Below are positions 62,231-64,000 of a stretch of DNA of 64,000 nt, piece after piece. This DNA is from Stenopsyche tienmushanensis (lineage: Eukaryota > Arthropoda > Insecta > Trichoptera > Stenopsychidae): the NCBI GenBank assembly GCA_008973525.1, contig WACJ01000502.1:372001-436000 (forward strand), given 5' to 3'. Each line of letters starts with the position of its first letter. Position 1 is the stretch's first letter. The translations under genes and the position numbers were made by a program. The notes under the pieces are model-generated. The model saw nothing but the letters and a program-made list of their open reading frames with translations, had not been told where the DNA came from and did not search any database.

Positions 62231-64000
62231 AGCAATCAAAAGATTAAAATAACATTCCATTTATCTTATTTATGTTCATTTCTTTTCAAGCGTTGAGTGA
62301 TCATATGATCACGTTATATCTTTCCATTGTTGTATTATTATTTTATCGCATTGTCCCCCAAATTTCAAGCGAATTAAATCCATATTATATCATAAGAAGA
62401 CATTTAATTATATGAATGCCTAAAGATATTCTAGAATCAACAGTGGAAGAAGACACCAATGAAGCAAATTAATTGAAAACGGCATCTGAAACAACCAGAA
62501 GTTATTTCACTGAAAGAAGTACAAAATTTAAAAGAAATTTTAATAAGTACTTAGCTCCATCCAATAAAAAATGATGAAGATCTCTTCTTCCATATTTTGC
62601 AAAAAATGAGTATAAAACACAAGATGCTTCTAAAGAAAACCATATACAGGAAATATTTTGCCAATATATATCTTGGCTTAGTGGTGATTAGTAGGGCATA
62701 TGGAATGTTAATGATTATCATTATTTGGATAATAAATTAGTAATCCAATGACGGTTGTCACATGGCCATTTCTTATTAATATTTATGTAAGTATAAATAA
62801 TATTATTTTATAGTATTTGACGAGAAGCTGAACTTATATATTTGATTATAACATAATGGATTTTTGAACGATTAAGTGTAGTTGGTGATTTCTGATTTTG
62901 TACACGTAGCATTTGCTTCTATCAGTTCTCTTCCTTTCATCTTTTGTATTCATCAGAGGTACATTTGATTCAATATGCCGTATTTTTTTCGTGACTGAAG
63001 CACCAGAATTCAGGCAGTAGACAGCGTTTTTCTGATAAGCTACCATGATAGGTGTCGATCACTTACGTAATCAGAGTCTATTGTGTGAATTTCAATGCAA
63101 TTTTCAACAGTTTATGTCGCCATTCGACTATTTATTTGCAAGACCAAAAAATGACTTTTATTATAGCAATTGTTATTTTGATAAGGAATAAAATTATGTT
63201 TTTGACTGTGGATTTATTGTTGCCTTTTCAATCTTCGGAGCCAACGTTAACACGCGATCCAATAAAGCAACAAAAACAATGGAACATGATTAAACAAAGG
63301 GATAGCAGTGGGATGCTGTTCAAGCTATCAAATTTGGCTTAAAATTATTTGCGCAGTATAATTTAATTTAAAATCGCCTATACATTTTGTATTTTGAGAA
63401 TCATGTAATGCGTAAGCTTAGAATCTCAAGGAAAGTGTTGCAAAGAGTAGTCCCCGAGTAATTCGTAAAATAAGAGTGATAATCACCAGTAAAAATTTGC
63501 CTCGAATACAAATTAGCCTGTATAGCGTCAACGTTATCGGGTTAATCGCCAACCAGAACTTTATTCTGTAAAAAGTTTATTTTAACTGCCCCCTTGTTGT
63601 CAAAGGGTTTATCTGGGTTTTCTCACAGTAGAATGTGCTTACGGCAAGTGCTCTAAAGACACGCCGCCAAGGAAGAGACTTGTAATGTCTTACATATTAC
63701 AACACATTTTGTCGACTTCGTTAAACTTGGCGTTTATAAAAGACTTGATATATTTATAAGATCCCGAAAATAAATCAGGAAGAAAGTTGTACAAAGACAA
63801 ATTTATCCTCATTAAATCGATAAACTGTGCCTTCTCCGGGGAGTTCTTATGTACTTACTTTTTTTGAAACTTCCCTTGTATTGTACTAATGATGATATAA
63901 ATTATTCAGAATATGTAAGCGTGCTTGATGATGTTTGAACAATGTCTGGCTAATTTACGTGGAAAACTCTTCATCGTTAGAATGGAATAATATTTGGACA
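62231..64000. other. Non-coding stretch
   Basis: Short frames at 62846-63046 (-) and 63052-63342 (+) show no recognised domain. Nothing else seen. Confidence 0.45.

Noticed and set aside
62846..63046. Minus-strand frame with scattered Cys and basic residues, considered as a piggyBac-type finger
   Set aside because: The cysteine spacing does not fit, and there are no flanking TTAA inverted ends.

Overview
The window looks like AT-rich (roughly two thirds A+T) nuclear DNA of an insect. The main evidence is one complete, intron-containing odorant-receptor gene, plus dense remains of transposon families common in arthropods: mariner, Tigger/pogo, piggyBac, Mutator-like, Tc1-like and tRNA-derived SINEs. 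There are no bacterial-style operons, rRNA genes or CRISPR arrays. The order of insect cannot be settled from the sequence alone.

The only gene that can be modelled end to end is at 17.9-19.7 kb (+). It is a five-exon seven-transmembrane receptor of the insect odorant receptor (7tm_6) family, 465 residues from its ATG. All four introns are short with GT-AG ends, the reading frame is intact, and a canonical AATAAA lies nine bases after the stop. Two further pieces look like isolated exons of genes that otherwise lie outside the window or could not be traced: 48247-48508 (-) and a 49-base exon at 52422-52470 (+). Neither could be identified.

Nearly everything else recognisable is broken mobile DNA. 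2.5-2.8 kb and 61.9-62.2 kb carry an inverted pair of the same ~320-base repeat. 5.6-6.0 kb has three tandem 64-base units derived from a Tc1-type transposase motif, followed by the end of a repeat family that recurs at 15.5 and 28.2 kb. 7.9-8.2 kb is a short mariner derivative with intact inverted ends. Tigger/pogo remnants lie near 9.9-10.6, 31.9, 42.0-42.9 and 46.7-47.2 kb. A Mutator-like transposase relic sits 0.6 kb downstream of the receptor gene. 32.9-33.4 kb is a relic of a transposon-type protein family I recognise but cannot name. 37.06-37.78 kb is a piggyBac-like element flanked by TTAA, with three copies of an 18-base GGACGT...ACGTCC palindrome or near-palindrome. 56.78-57.02 kb is a 239-base MITE. 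58.8-59.4 kb is a DD34D mariner pseudogene.

The remaining sequence is AT-rich and lacks recognisable genes. A few patches (about 11.6, 13.1, 22.2, 26.6, 30.6-31.1, 36.1, 48.1-48.5, 51.6-52.2 and 57.4 kb) are clearly richer in G+C. They may be single-copy functional non-coding sequence or unrecognised exons, but the window alone does not decide this. Many short open frames of 60-110 codons occur. In DNA of this length and composition they are expected by chance, so they are not annotated unless a motif or splice context supports them.
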